NCBI GenBank assembly: GCA_949130485.1
Contig: OX422189.1
Location: forward strand, 124,001-188,000
Length of the DNA stretch: 64,000 nucleotides
Direction of reading: 5' to 3'
Source: Agelas oroides
Taxonomy: Eukaryota > Porifera > Demospongiae > Agelasida > Agelasidae
In this document: in pieces, positions 41,703 to 54,900 of the stretch
How the letters are laid out: each line of letters starts with the position of its first letter
How positions within the stretch are numbered: position 1 is the stretch's first letter
The notes under the pieces: model-generated
Database searches by the model: none
What the model saw: the letters and a program-made list of their open reading frames with translations, nothing else
What the model was told of the DNA's origin: nothing
Position numbers and translations under genes: made by a program

Positions 41703-44700
41703 CTAGTTTGTAGTCTGAGGAGAGTTCAGAGGCAGCTGTGCTCTCAGGCAGGAATCAAGATGTTGATTGAGGTCAAAATTTGATACATCTGTGAACTCCT
41801 TGCTGCAAACAGGGCAGTGCACCACCATCCTCCTCTTCAGTGCCTTCACAATGGGAACACACTCTTCAGACTTCCGCTTGCCAAGTCGCACCTTCTCCGT
41901 TGGTCTCTGAGCCGCACCTGATGCCTCCTCAATAAGAATGGGAGCATCGCGGCTGGTGCGAGGAGGAGCTTTAGCAAAGCTGTCCGTGAGCTTCATTTGC
42001 GTGTCTCTAGGCTTTGAAGAGCTGGCAACGGAGACTATTTCCTTCCCTTCCACATCCTCTTGTCTTGAAGTGGGACACTCCACCACGTCTGCTCCTGAGG
42101 TGTGTGGCTCTTGTTTCAACTCCTTCGTGGTCACGTTTTTTGGTTTGAAGAAGTTGCGGAGGGTGACAGGAGGGGTAAAGGCCTTTGTGATGGCCTTCTT
42201 GTCAACGGGAGGTTCAGGCTCAACTGTCAGGTCCTTAGCTGCGGTTGGGAGGGAGGTGGGGAGAGGGACAGGATGGACCTGCAGGCAGTAGAAACAGATC
42301 GAGACACTAATAAACGTGTAACTAATGGAAACCAGGTCTTTAGCCTCGATCATTCCCAGACTCTTGCATGGAAATGAGCTACCAGAGAGAAATGGTAAGA
42401 CCAGACCTTGTAGCCTCATGGGAGTTTGGGAAAGAGGCTATCAGATCTTAGCTATGGACTACACAGCAGCTGTAATGAAGCCTGAAAAATAGAACTTAGT
42501 CATTAATCCCTGACAGAGTTATTTCTAAGTACCCCGGCCAGCTGTGTTTGCTGGAGAGACTTGAGGATGGAGGCCACCTGTGAGATGAGGGGGAGGGGGT
42601 AGCGAACACCAATGAGCCTTCGTCCGTCATCCAGCTGCACCCGCACCACACGCAGCGACCTTGACTCCTTGCTGAGTTCCAGGAGATCTGCATTTCTTGC
42701 GAGTGTAGTTTCAAGGAGGGAGAGAAGTGGGAGGATGCCTCCAGAGAGCAGGTGAATGTGGGAGAGACGAGACCCAACTGAGAGGGGGGGGGGGAATATG
42801 GCAGTGTCCACTTCTAACAGTTTTTGATACAAATAAGTAAATAGTTTTGTAAGCATGAAATATCAGTCAGGTGTTTGCCTCTTACCAGACTTGTGGGAGG
42901 AGGGAAAGTGGCCTGGGTATATAGAAGGCTAGTGTAGTTGGTATGTGACTTACTGAGACACTGTGGTGCGTTCTTGCATGAGGGTCCGTGGATACAGTGG
43001 TCCTTAGTGTTCTCGTACTGTGCTCTCCATCCCTCCTCTATTGACCAACATTGTGTGCAGTTATTACAGTCTCAACGCACTAACGAATAGGGTCTTACCC
43101 GCGTCCTCCGGTGAAATGTGAGAGTATTTGTTCAACAAGTCTGTCTTGGTCTCCTCATAGAATGAGCGGCCAGTGTTGGGCCTGCAGACACAATCATTGT
43201 ACATTGGGTTTATACTCCTTGCCTAAAACACCTTGCACGCCTGTACATGCCCCTGAGTAAAAAGGATGACAAAAGATTGAAGGTCACACACCTGATGATA
43301 TTGAAGAGGTGTGAGGCGCTCTCCTTCTGCAGGGCCAGCAGGTAGAGGTGGCGGTGGTACTGCTCCCTCTTGGAGCGGTAGAACCCACTGCCCTTCCTGT
43401 TAGCAGCCTGCTGCGCGAGGGAAGAGGCCTCCGCCCAGCTCACACCCCTGTCCGCTACCACATGCGTATGGCTGCAGGAAGGGCAGAATGTAGATGTTAA
43501 CTAGAATGGAATGTAGACAATGATTGGAATGGAATGTGGATAATGACTGGAGTGGAATGAGGACAATGACTGGAATGGAATGAGGACAATGACTGGAGTG
43601 GAATGTGGATGATAACTGGAGTGGAATGTGGATGATAACTAGAATGGAATGTGGACAAAAACTGGAAGACCATGTGGAGGACAACGCACATGGTTGGCAC
43701 ATGAGAGAGTCTGTATTCTGTGAAGACCTCCCTGGGGGTCCCCACCAACATGATAGACTTGGCCGTGATGTCCGTGACTCCCTCAGTAAACCTGTACAGC
43801 AGAGACAGCTGTCTGTAGCCCTAGTCCCATTCCCAGAGGAAAAGAGGGTCTAGTGTTCTGAGTTAGCCTCGTTCCCAGGCCCCGCCCAGCTTTCTGTCGC
43901 TTGCAGTACTAATAGCGATGGAAAGCTGGGCGGGGCCTGGGAACGAGGCTAACTCAGAACACTAGACCCTCTTTTCAGTGTCAATATGTATTGCTACACC
44001 GCACGTTCTACATATGAAACTGTGAAGTCTCTTGGGACGAGTTTTCTCTATCTACAATTTGGCTCAAAAGGTTGTTTATATGATTCTGCCATCTGATTGG
44101 AGCTTTTGAATTCCTGGCCAGAACATGTGACAAGAAATGCTGCTCAAAACACCAGACCGTATTTGCACGAGACTACTGTACTCTATATATGAGAAGAGGG
44201 GCAGTCCAAAAGACTGATACGATCTCCTTACCTTCCCTCCCGCTTGGCGTTGTTGATGACCACAGAGAGTATCTCACAGAAATAGGCAAATATCTGTTGA
44301 CAAGAGTGGCAGCTGATCATTAGCAGCCCTTGAGGCCACACCCCTTCCACACCCCCTCACCAGGTTTTGCTGGTGGACCTTCAGACCGAGTATTCTGTTG
44401 AGGAACTTGCTGACATCCCCTGTCTCCCCCTCCTTCACCGTCCCACCCTCAAGCACACCCATTAGACCAACACTCTCCTGAGAGAGAGATAGATAAGGAG
44501 AGGGAAAAAGAGGATAGGGATGATTTAGTCAACTTAACCTGAGGATGAAATAGACAAACAGACAGACAGACAAAACTGTATGTGATTGTATGTTGTGATC
44601 AAGTGATTTTCCTCTTACCTGAAGAATGGTAAAGAAATGATCTAGTTGCAGGTCCTCTGTGATACCAGCTGCCTGTGAAACTGTCTGCAAACTGACACCG

Positions 44701-47700
44701 TTCTGTAGGTCTCGCTGGAAGACGAGTATGTCCCAAGATGACACGCACACACATGCACACCATAACACCATACATGTGCACACACCCTCATAATGGAGTT
44801 GTACAGCAGCCTGAGAGCTAGCCGGCCATACTGTGTATCGAAATTGAACTCGCTGAACTCTGCTCCAGTAGCTGCCCGTCTGTCTCCCTTGGTAAGAGCA
44901 CCTTGTGGAAGAAGGGGGAGGAGAGGAGAGGAGAGGAGAGGAGGGGAGGGGAGGGGAGGAGAGGAGAGGGAGAGGAGAGGAGAGGAGAGGAGAGGAGAGG
45001 AGGGGAGGGGAGGGGAGGGGAGGGGAGGGGAGGGGAGGGGAGGGGAGGGGAGGGGAGGGGAGGGGAGGGGAGGGGAGGGGAGGGAGAGGAGAGGAGAGGA
45101 GAGGAGAGGAGAGGAGAGGAGAGGAGAGGAGAGGAGAGGAGAGGAGAGGAGAGGAGAGGAGAGGAGAGGAGAGAATGTACATTGTAAAGTGATGGGTGAG
45201 GGTCACATCGCAAACAGACATGAATAAGATGGTGCCAGTGTTCCTACCGAGGGTTTGTAGTCTCTTGGCAACTGCAGCTGCAAACCTCCTTTCACCACCA
45301 AGGTTGGTTGTGACCAGCTGGTAGAGGGGGCCACTGTGTGTGTGTGTGTGTGAGGGAGGGGGGGATTCAACACATGCCCCACCCATCACATGCCCGTACC
45401 ATGTGCCACACCCACCTAGACTGGTTAGCACGATGTGTTCTCCCAAGCTGTTGCACGGCCTTGTCTGCACTCCAGGGTAGTTCCATTGTGACGTGGAACC
45501 TGCGTCGCTGGTTTCCCACCCCTGTGTCCGCATGCAGGGAGATCCCTGGAGGGAGGAGAGTAACCTCATTCCCAGTCCAGTGGGCAAGGAACGGAATGGC
45601 ACCAATCAGTAGGATGCTATGCAATGAGCATACCAGTGCTGGCTGCATCGGAGATGATGGCCACCAATTTTTTTCCATCCATGAATGCCATACGCTGGGA
45701 AGGGAGAACAAATATCGGTAAAGGGTGGGTGAAGAGCTCCGTCTATACGATGATATCTCAACATGTGTAGACTATGCAAACAGCTTTATATGTAAAGACC
45801 CACCCCCAGGCTCTTCCCAGGAGGCTGGGCGGGGCCTGGAAATGAGACTGTGTGTAGACTATGTGGTCTTGATTCAGGCAATCATCAGCCAGCAGATAAA
45901 TGGATAGTACGTAAATAGAAATTTGAGCAGGAAGCCATATAGCTGCAGGGGTGTGGCAATTGCTACTGACCTCTCTGTTGTTGAGGCTCTCGAGTGAGTT
46001 CCCCCCACTGTCCCTCAGTTCGTAGTGCACCTTGTCTCCCCTCCCACTCCTCACCATCCTCCCCCTCCGCCCTGTCATCTCCGCCACACACCCCGGGCCA
46101 CCAAGTTGGTCAATAATGTCATCCAAAGGACTGTAGTCATGTGACAGTGTGTGTAGTCATGTGACAGTGTGTGTAGTCGTGTGACAGTGTGTGTAGTCAT
46201 GTGACTGTGTGTAGTCGTGTGACAGTGTGTGTAGTCATGTGACAGTGTGTGTAGTCGTGTGACAGTGTGTGTAGTCATGTGACAGTGTGTGTAGTCGTGT
46301 GACAGTGTGTGTAGTCATGTGACAGTGTGTGTAGTCGTGTGACAGTGTGTGTGTAGTCATGTGACAGTGTGTGTAGTCATGTGACAGTGTGTGTAGTCGT
46401 GTGACAGTGTGTGTAGTCATGTGACAGTGTGTGTAGTCGTGTGACAGTGTGTGTGTAGTCATGTGACAGTGTGTGTAGTCATGTGACAGTGTGTGTAGTC
46501 GTGTGACAGTGTGTGTAGTCATGTGACAGTGTGTGTAGTCGTGTGACAGTGTGTGTGTAGTCATGTGACAGTGTGTGTAGTCATGTGACAGTGTGTGTAG
46601 TCGTGTGACAGTGTGTGTAGTCATGTGACAGTGTGTGTGTAGTCATGTGACAGTGTGTGTACATGGAGCAAGGTGCCTGTGTGTATTGTGTGAACTACCT
46701 GTTAGGTAGCTCCATTTTTGAGACAAACTCGAGCAGCATATCTTTTGCAGTGACACTCCAGAGGTCTTGAATGGGAGGTGTCTGAGAGAGAGAGAAACAA
46801 ATGAATGTGTGGTCACATGACAGGCACATGACCTACCTGGGAGTGTATGGTGGTGGGAAAGTGCTCTCGCAGAAACCGCAGCAGAATCTCCTGTGTGAGG
46901 GACACAAAGTTGTCCAGGTCCCCCTCCACCCGCGACACCTCGTTCTCCAAGCTGGACTGTGGCAATACAAGACACGAATGTCAGGTAGCCTCATACCCAG
47001 GCTAAGTGAGGCAGGCCTGGGAATGAGGCTAGGCGGTGGGTGTGGCCAACCTCTCCAGTCGTCTGAAGTCCAATGACAACCGCAAGTCCCTCCGAGAGGG
47101 CCCGCTTTGCCTCTGATACAATAGAGGGCACCTTCATACTCATGCTGGAAGGGAAGACAAAATTATACCGATTCCTTTCTTGCTGAGACTAAAATAAGCA
47201 CACCACTGATGGCTATGGCTCTGCTCGGGACCTTACCAAAGCTGTTTGAAGAACCTCTGGTGCGCTGCCCAGAACGTGGCCCACAGACGCTGGTTGGGTG
47301 CTCCAACACGTGCTTGAGCAATGGTGAGAGACTTGTGGAGCTCATTCCTGGAGGGTGAGACGCAGGTATAACATGAGAGGAGTCTTAAAGTCACTGTCAT
47401 ATGCACTCACCACACATGAGCTGCAGTACTGTAGACCTGGACCTGTTCATCACTGAGGGGAACCTCCAGCATCGTAAACTGCAGGGGAACATGCAGCTGC
47501 TCTTGTGATTGGCCATAAGGATTGTGACTGATCATGTGACTCATGCAGATGATCATGTGACTCATGTGGCTGATCATGTGAGTCATGTGACTCATCATGT
47601 GACTTGTGTAGATGATCATGTGACTTGTGTAGATGATCATGTGACTTGTGGCTGCAGTAAGTATTGTCACATCTACCTCTGCCTGTTTGAAACTGATACC

Positions 47701-50616
47701 ACGTGAGACGTAGAGTCCAGCCGACTTCATTTCCATCGCTAACATCTCGGCTGCCCCTAGTCCACGCTGTGTGATACTCTCTAGAAAGTTGTCAAATGAC
47801 TTGTATGCCATGCCCTCTCCCCATAGTCCCAGACGCTCCATATATGCCTGAAAGGTTATAAGGTTTGAGAGGAGAAGGAGAGTTACAGGAGGGTGTACAG
47901 GAGGAGGGAAGGTAAGTATTGCTGGTGTTGAGCAACTAGAGTCTCACCGAGTTCTTGACGTCGCTGACTCCTGTGGCGCTACAGTACACCACTCTGGCCC
48001 GGGGAAGCATCCTGAGTGGGGGAGGAGGCCATGCATCACATAACACACCTCCTCACCTACATCCTCTCCACCCCCCACCTCTGAATGGTTGTGACGGCTA
48101 GGGCAATCTTGGTGCTCCGTTTCTCTTTCCCAGGAACAAAGTTCTTTGCCTTGTGGCACTCGTCAAAGATAAGACAACCACTGAACAACTGCCCCCCACA
48201 CCAGTCCACCAGTTGCTGCAGACGACTCCTGCTCCGTCCACCTCGGAAGGGGAAGAAGAGGAGGGGGGGGGGAGGGGGAAGAGGGAGAGGGAGAGGGGGA
48301 AGAGGGGGGAGGGGAGGGGGGAAGGGAGAAGGAGGGAAAGAGGATATATTAGCCGTACACATAGCCATACACAGCCTCGTACCCAGGCTCTTGGCCGCCC
48401 GCCGAGAGCCTGGGTACGAGGCTAATGCCTTCCCTTCTTGTAAGTCTTTCATGCACAAGTGAAACCTCTTCATCTTTTATGTATTGTTGCCAACGCTAAC
48501 AGAAAATGGAGTAGGCCTGAGAACCAGATAAATTGTACCTTTCTGAATGCTGCTGATGAGAGTAGCATATGTGGAGAAGACCACACCCTCTTTGAAATCA
48601 GCTGGGAGCCCCAGCACCCTGTGTGACACACACAACGTCAGTCAGTTGTGATCCTTCTCTTCCTTGTTTTATTTCTCAGGTATGTACCTTGTCTCTCTGT
48701 CCAGCTGCTGGCAGCCATCAATGACTTTTATGTGACACCCAATGTCATGAAGATCCCTGGGAGGGAGGAGGAAGGAAGGGAAAGAGGAGGGGAGGACAGA
48801 GGAAGAAAGAACATAGGCAATTATAAATGTACTCTCTCACACGCCTCCTCCCCCCCCCCCCCCCCCCTCCTTGTTCACACACCTCTCAGCATCCATCCTG
48901 AGATCATGTGACACGCTGAACCAAATGTGCTTGTACTGCCCACGGGCGTAGCTATCGACAATGATACCTGCAATCTGCGGAAGACGCAAGATGTAATGTG
49001 TGAGCTCACTCTACACCTCACCTTCCCACCTCACTCCACTCTACTGCCGCTCCTCCTTCACACTCTCCCCTCCTCCCCTCCCTTCCCTCTACTTTCTCAC
49101 CTGCCGTCCCTTCCCCACACCAGCCCCATCTCCAATGAAGAAGCCGGCTCTGCTGCCATTAGGGAGGATGGTCAAGTGGCGTTGACACTGCAGAGAGGAA
49201 GGAGGAGTGGAGGGGAGGAAGGAGGAGAGGAGAGGAAGGGGAGGATGAGGTGGGGGAGATGAGGGGGAAGAGAGGAGAGGGAGAAGAGGAGGAGGAGAGG
49301 AGGAGGAGGAGAGGAGGGGGAGGAGGGGAAGAGCAGGTGGATGAGGGGGAAGAGGGAGAAGGGGGAGGAGAGTGGACAGGGCAAGGAGGTAAGATAGAAG
49401 GAAGTGTGTGTCTGTCTGTGTGTTACAAGACGCTTCCATACGGTGTACAGGATTCCTTCTAGCTGTAGACTGCTCAGTTTGCCGGAGGAAATGAGAGGAG
49501 GTGGGATAGAGTCCTGGAGGGAGTAGGTTGCAGGGGGCAGAGGAACGTCCTACACAAGGAGAGACAAATCTTTCACGACAATAGTGGGAATGGAGTGGTG
49601 TGTCACTGACAGCAAGTGAGGCTGCTTCGACTATGTCAGCAGGGTGGGGTCTGGCGGTGGCAAAGGCTGGGTTGTTGTTCTTGTAGGAAGAGAATACCTC
49701 CTTGCTGAGGGAAGAGAAGGGGGAGAGGGGGAGGAAGAGGAAGAGGAGAGGAGGGGGGGGAGGAAGAGGAGGGGGGGAGGAGGGGGAAGAGGGAGAGGAA
49801 GAAGAAGAGGAGAGGAGGGGAGGAAGAAGAGGAGAGGAGGGGGAGGAAGGGGAAGAGGGGGGAGGGGGAAGAGGGAGAGGAAGAGAGAGAGGAAGAGGAG
49901 AGGAGGGGAGGAGGAAGGGGAAGAGGAGAGGAAGAGGAGAGGAGGGGAGGAGGAGAGGAAGGAAAGGAGGGAGAACAGGGGGATGAGGCTAGGAGAGGGA
50001 TGAGAAAAATGTACGTTCATAGTAGTCTTTGGTGGTCTATTGAGCTAGACCATCTCTCACCCACTTCTTGAGAGTGGGAGATGGTGGACTAAGTCATATA
50101 TGGCCATAAAACAACTTCCTCCCTCCTCCTGCCTCCCTCTCCCCACCTCGTAGTGTGATGCACTTCCTCTTTTGCCATCTTGTTGATTTCCTCCTGTTCC
50201 TCAGACGGCTTCACCTCCCTCTCCAAGACCACCTTCCTCCTTGCCTCCCTACGCACCCCTGGCGATCCCTTCCCTCCCACCTTTGGCACCCTAGCACCAG
50301 GCGCAATGACTGCTTGCAGATGCTGCGTCTGAAGGAGGAGGTTCAATGCCTGAATTTGTTGTACATGGGGCATCCCTGTGGGAGACACAGGTACAAGGGG
50401 AGTGCCCCCACGGATGGGAGTCAGAGGGCTCCGCAAAGTGGGTGGTGAGCTTCCTGTGATGGGAAGAGGAGGGCCAGGGCTTGTTGCTGATGTACCAGTT
50501 GACCCTGGATGGTGTACAGTAGTTCCTTGGCTCTGTATCTCTTGGTGAGGGCATGGAGGGCGAGAGGAGCTGGGAACCTTCTCTCCAATACACACTACAT
50601 CTTCACCCGAAGACAT
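41703..50616 (-). CDS. SBNO1: Strawberry notch homolog with probable C-terminal UBZ4 zinc finger
   Basis: Exons in coding order: 50616-50147, 49704-49611, 49549-49442, 49187-49101, 48974-48883, 48756-48688, 48618-48539, 48241-48079, 48011-47948, 47847-47677, 47478-47411, 47347-47237, 47144-47051, 46956-46837, 46781-46699, 46130-45971, 45694-45634, 45545-45416, 45333-45248, 44901-44786, 44714-44619, 44477-44361, 44293-44232, 43791-43690, 43471-43292, 43181-43099, 43037-42954, 42777-42515, 42278-41703; 1329 residues. Walker A ([10 protein letters not shown]) and DECH (360-363) belong to an SF2-like helicase core; [28 protein letters not shown] and ALTKGDRRA are family signatures. Strawberry notch is a nuclear transcription and chromatin regulator. 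The last exon encodes FFKPK and a UBZ4 finger ([13 protein letters not shown]); its junction uses a weak donor, otherwise the protein stops at 42503 with 1141 residues. Confidence 0.9.
43497..43675. repeat. GGAATG-type minisatellite in SBNO intron 24
   Basis: Units of about 21-23 bp containing CTGGAATGGAATG or TGGAGTGGAATG, resembling GGAAT satellite chemistry. Confidence 0.88.
43840..43975. mobile_element. Long hairpin element, perfect 55-bp arms
   Basis: Arms 43840-43894 and 43921-43975 are exact reverse complements with a 26-bp spacer. The inner part is the AGCCTCGTTCCCAGGC family hairpin; the arms extend beyond it into a GTCTAGTGTTCTGAG stretch. It is the best preserved copy, in SBNO intron 23. 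Confidence 0.92.
44919..45176. repeat. GGAGA/GGGGA purine tract in SBNO
   Basis: Pentanucleotide repeat switching between GGAGA and GGGGA blocks. It is pyrimidine on the SBNO sense strand and ends 18 bp before the acceptor of exon 44901-44786. Confidence 0.97.
46131..46668. repeat. 18-20 bp minisatellite GTAGTCATGTGACAGTGT in SBNO intron 15
   Basis: About 28 units alternating TCATGTGAC and TCGTGTGAC, with occasional extra GT. The array begins right at the acceptor of exon 46130-45971. Confidence 0.95.
46986..47031. mobile_element. Hairpin element in SBNO
   Basis: Arms TAGCCTCATACCCAGGC and GCCTGGGAATGAGGCTA around a short loop. Confidence 0.75.
47515..47655. repeat. Irregular GATCATGTGACTCATGTG repeats in SBNO intron 10
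   Basis: Units combine GATCATGTGA with TCATGTGACT, giving overlapping palindromes. Confidence 0.8.
48373..48423. mobile_element. Hairpin element in SBNO intron 7
   Basis: Perfect 19-bp arms starting AGCCTCGTACCCAGG, with a 13-bp GC-rich loop. Confidence 0.85.
49195..49375. repeat. GA-rich purine tract before SBNO exon 49187-49101
   Basis: Irregular GGAGGAG/GAGAGG repeats on +, pyrimidine on the SBNO sense strand, ending close to the acceptor at 49188. Confidence 0.9.
49712..49995. repeat. GA-rich purine tract before SBNO exon 2
   Basis: About 280 bp of GAGGGGAAGAGG-type repeats, pyrimidine on the sense strand, ending at the exon 2 acceptor. Confidence 0.95.
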
Positions 50617-50727
50617 TCCTTCGTCGTATCATGGGCCAGTCTTGACTACAGATCACTCATGGTCCCACATGTCGCAACGGTGGTTGAATTTCCCGCCAGA
50701 TTTTGTCTAATTAATGCACCAGTAGAC
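50617..50727. promoter_or_regulatory. Shared promoter between SBNO and PIN4
   Basis: 111 bp between divergent starts, the shortest of the eight. It contains TTTCCCGCCA at 50689-50698, a good match to an E2F site. Confidence 0.55.
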
Positions 50728-51687
50728 ATGCCTAAGGGGAAGGGAGGAGGTGCAGCTAAGGGAGGAGGAGGGAAGTCTTCCAAGGGAGGCAAGGGAGGAG
50801 GTAGGTATGTGCCCTGGTGATGATTTAGTGATTTAGGAGGGAATCTATCTCTGTGCAACCTTGTCCTTGTTGGAATCATCCTGCACCATGCAGGATGACT
50901 TGACGTCCAAGGGTCGTGCGTTGTCCCCCTCTCTCTCTAACAAACCACAGGCTCAGGTGGTGCAGAAGCAGCTGAGTCATCCAGTGGGAAGGGGAAGAAG
51001 TCGGGAGGTGGTACAGCAGTCAAGGTAAATGTTCCATTCACCTTTGGTAGCATCACACTTGCAGGAAGCAAAAGGTCAGTGACAGCCGGGTAAGCCTTGC
51101 ACCCAAGCTTCCACTGTGAAAATAAGCTATGATACAAGGTTGCTTCTACCTTCTCAAGTAGCCAAACTTCTGGGAGAGTCCGACTGTGTAAGACTAACGT
51201 CTCCACTTCCTCCTCCCATGTGTCTTGGTACAAAGTTATATACCCCCTTCCATTGTCTGTGTAGGTGAGGCACATCTTGTGTGAGAAGCACTCAAAGGCG
51301 ATGGAGGCACTTCAGAAACTAAAGGAAGGGCAGAAGTTCAGTGAAGTGGCAACTGCTTACAGCGAGGACAAGGCCAGACAAGGGGTGAGAGAGAAACGCA
51401 ACATTCACCTGTTCCTAGGCCCCACCTGGAGAGATAACATGAGCCTTATTCTCAGATTAAATAGGGAGAGCCTGGGGAACACGGCAAGTGTTTAGCCTTA
51501 GGCCACTCGAGATTTTGTTTCTTGTCAGGGAGACCTTGGGTGGATGAGTCGAGGGTCAATGGTGGGACCATTTCAAGACGCTGCTTTCAAGCTGGACCCC
51601 AGCACTGTGGATAGACCCAGCTACACAGACCCTCCCATTAAGACAAAGTTCGGCTACCACATTATCATGATTGAGGGAAAACGATAG
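50728..51687 (+). CDS. PIN4: Parvulin-type peptidyl-prolyl isomerase (Par14)
   Basis: Exons 50728-50800, 50951-51024, 51265-51384 and 51529-51687; 141 residues (human 131). A glycine/lysine-rich N-terminus (MPKGKGGG) binds nucleic acid in the family. The parvulin domain follows: [61 protein letters not shown]. It isomerises peptidyl-prolyl bonds and in mammals works in the nucleus and in pre-ribosome assembly. AATAAA lies at 51742-51747. Confidence 0.95.
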
Positions 51688-51917
51688 AAAACGGAGGTCA
51701 TCGCTGAAGAATCATGCACACATTCATTTCTGTTTGTCTGAAATAAAATATTTCTCTACCCAAAAATTGTACTCACTGTACATGCATTGTGTAATGCAAA
51801 ATGAGTAATAAAATTAAAAGAGCTCAGATGACATGAGATATAATATATGAGCTAAATTGAAAGAGAAGGAAGAGTGGCGGCTGTGCATTACGTTACTCTA
51901 CCCTCAACTGCTGTGAC

Positions 51918-54900
51918 TTATCGCACACTGTGTAAGAGTGCGGTGATACTGTCCTCTGTCTGACTCTGACTTTGGTCCAGTTTCTTGGAGTGTGCAAAGC
52001 ATTTCCATATCCGGAGAGTTTCATCTGCTGAAGCAGAGGCAACTGTTGTCTTCTTGGGACTGAGGCACATGTGAAGTACCCTGCCTTGGTGCCCAACCAG
52101 CTCACCAATACGCAGCATAGAGGGAAACTTCCAAACTGTCATTTGGTGTTTGGGATTTCCGTGGGCAGAGATCATCTCGCGGTATTCACGGTTCCATGCT
52201 ATGGCAGATACCTGGAGGGGAGTGGTCATAATTAACTTCAGCCCTTCGCTGTCAAAAATATTGAACTGCTGAGAAAAATGAGCGTGAACATATCGCAAAA
52301 AATGTCAGTTTTGTTGCGGGCCACGTTAATGATGTAATGCGTAATGCATACTAAATTATCCTTGTACGTGCAATATGGGGACTTCCGGTCGCTGGCGGTT
52401 CGGCTGCAAAACCCATGGTTGAGAAGAACTGGGAATGAAGCTACCGTGTAAGAATTCAGTGATACAAAGTCACAATGAATCATGCAACTGGGTAGACTGA
52501 AAAGTGGAAAAAGGGTTGGATGTTCTGAGTACATCTTCTCACAGGAGGGGATCTGCCACACAACCATGGCACAGTTTATGATGTCCAAGTGGCCCCGTGC
52601 ACTCCATGTTAGCTTCGTACCCAGGCTCCTCCCCGTGCAGAAAAACGGGGAGGAGCCTGGGTATGAGGCTACTCCATGTGACAAGAAGTGTCATTCAGAA
52701 CACCAGACTCTCCTTTGCACAGCAATAGCCGTGTGAACACAACACTAGCCCTGCCCGCCAAAACTTAAAAACACACTCAGACTTGTTGAAGTAAATTATC
52801 TTTACATATCACCACAGATGTCCAGCTTGCAAGTTTGTGGGTGTCATGGCGTACTGATAATATGCATCAACACTTCACAGCTGATAGAGAGGCTACCCAG
52901 TGTGAGAGACTGACCTGTGACTTTGTGTCTACCGAGTTGAGGCATTGTCCGTTGGAGGTATTCCATATCTTGATGCATTTGTCGTTGGTGCCTCCTCCTG
53001 TTGCCAGCATGCCGGACTGCCAGGGACACCAAGCCACAGCCTATGAGGAAGAGGAGGAACAGGGAATGACTTGGAGCCGAAGTTCTCTATAGCTAATTAC
53101 AAAATACCTCAAACCACAAACTGGTTGCAACCAAAGAAGATGATGTATCAACATCCAGTAACCTCGTCCACAGACCCCACCCCGGTTTTAATGACACCCC
53201 CTGACTGTAAGTGTGGTCAGTCTGGTACTCACCTTCACAGCGGCCTGGTGTCCTCTCAGAATCTGGTGTGGCTCCTGAGGGTTCTTGGCATTCCAGATGC
53301 AGACCAGATTGTCGTTGGCTCCACTTGCAAGGTACTTTCCGTCTGTTGACCATTTCATCCCGCACACCTCAAGATGGTGGTACTCGGACTTTGCCACACA
53401 GTGTTCCGGCTTGCGTACATCATGGTAGTGAATCGAACCATCTCGGCTACCACTGCAAGTGAAGAAACCCATCCAAGTTTTAAAGCAGTCTGTTTTAAAG
53501 GTTGTCACAGTTGTAGCTTCTGTCTGCAGCACTGTAAGTACTGTTGGAACCTTCTCAGATATGGTATGTTGCTCATGGCAGCCTCATTCCCAGACCCCAA
53601 CCCAGCTTTCTGTCACTTCCAGTAAAGTACTGAAAATGATGGAAAGTGGGGTGTGCACCTGGGAACAAGGCTACCTACCTCACTTACCTAGTAAGTGTGT
53701 GTGAGTTCCATGTCAGGACGCCCACCCTGTCTCTGTGGCCCTTCATTACACGCACTCGCTTCTCTTTCTCAACGTCCCATAACTAAGAACAGGAGGTGGG
53801 AATACTCAAGCAAAGAGCACTTGTCTTAAAATGAGTGGCAGTTGCTGTCATTACCTGAATGGCGGCGTCACTTGTTCCGATGGCCAAATACTTTCCATTT
53901 CCAGCCCAAGAAACAGATGAAACGTAGTCAGTCTCTGAGCTCAACTCCAGGAGCTGCTGCACAGAACCATCACTAGCACTCCACAGAAACACACTACCAC
54001 CCAGACCAATGGCCAAGCAGTTGTTCCTACCCCAGTCAATCGTGTTCAAGTCTGGAAGAAGAGAAATGTAGCTGGTGTTAACAAGAATTATTCACTCGCC
54101 ATGTGCAAGGAATGTAGCACTCGATGGAGGTGCTAACTTGGAATGTTTATAACTTTCACTCACTATGTATACATGATTATATCAACATTACAATCAATAT
54201 GTGTGCTAGGTCATTTTCACACAGTTATACAAGGTAGTGAATTGTCATCTACATCAAGGGGAAAACCCTGTTACCAAGGTGATAGCTACCAAAGTATGGC
54301 ACAGAAATACACACATAGACAATCTGACTTACAGTAGTCATCCACGAGGCTTGGTGCATCTAGAATTCTCTCGGCACTTGTGGGAAGAGTGTGGGGTGGT
54401 TTCTTGTGAGAGCTTCTCACTGAACTAGCATTGAAGGATGCACTCATGTTGGCAGTGTAGTTGAGAAACGAGCCTGTGCGTGTTGGGGGGGGGGGGGGGG
54501 TGCACACAACCTCAACCATCTTGTAACAAACTGGTTACATACAACATCAGTGTGATTGAACAACCAAACAACCAACCACACCTGAAATAAAGACAGGTTT
54601 ATAGCACCTGAAAGGCAGATCTAAAGTTTATAGTCACTCGCTGCACAGGACATGCTGTGTATTTGGGCCTGTGAATGTGTGTGTAGCAACATGTTAGCTG
54701 CATACCTTCCCCCATGGAGGGAGTCGTCGCACTGAAGGAGAGCACGCCCCGCTGGCTCTGTGCTCGCGGCCTGCTCTTTGAAACCGCCTTGAGTAAAGCA
54801 TGGCGGTACTCCTCTCTGCCCGGGCTCTCCGCCTCCTCTTCCTCTTCCCCTCTCTCCCCGTCCTGCCGCTGGAGGAGGTAGGAGCTATATTCCAGATCTG

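Noticed and set aside
42278..42419. Separate UBZ4 gene starting at 42419
   Set aside because: The leader would be translated intron and hairpin-family sequence without conservation. A spliced SBNO extension fits better, though it is not proven.
44793..45227. Glycine/arginine/glutamate-rich frame
   Set aside because: This is a translation of the GGAGA pentanucleotide tract in an SBNO intron.
46235..46624. [15 protein letters not shown] repeat protein
   Set aside because: Minisatellite translation; the array lies in an SBNO intron directly before an acceptor.
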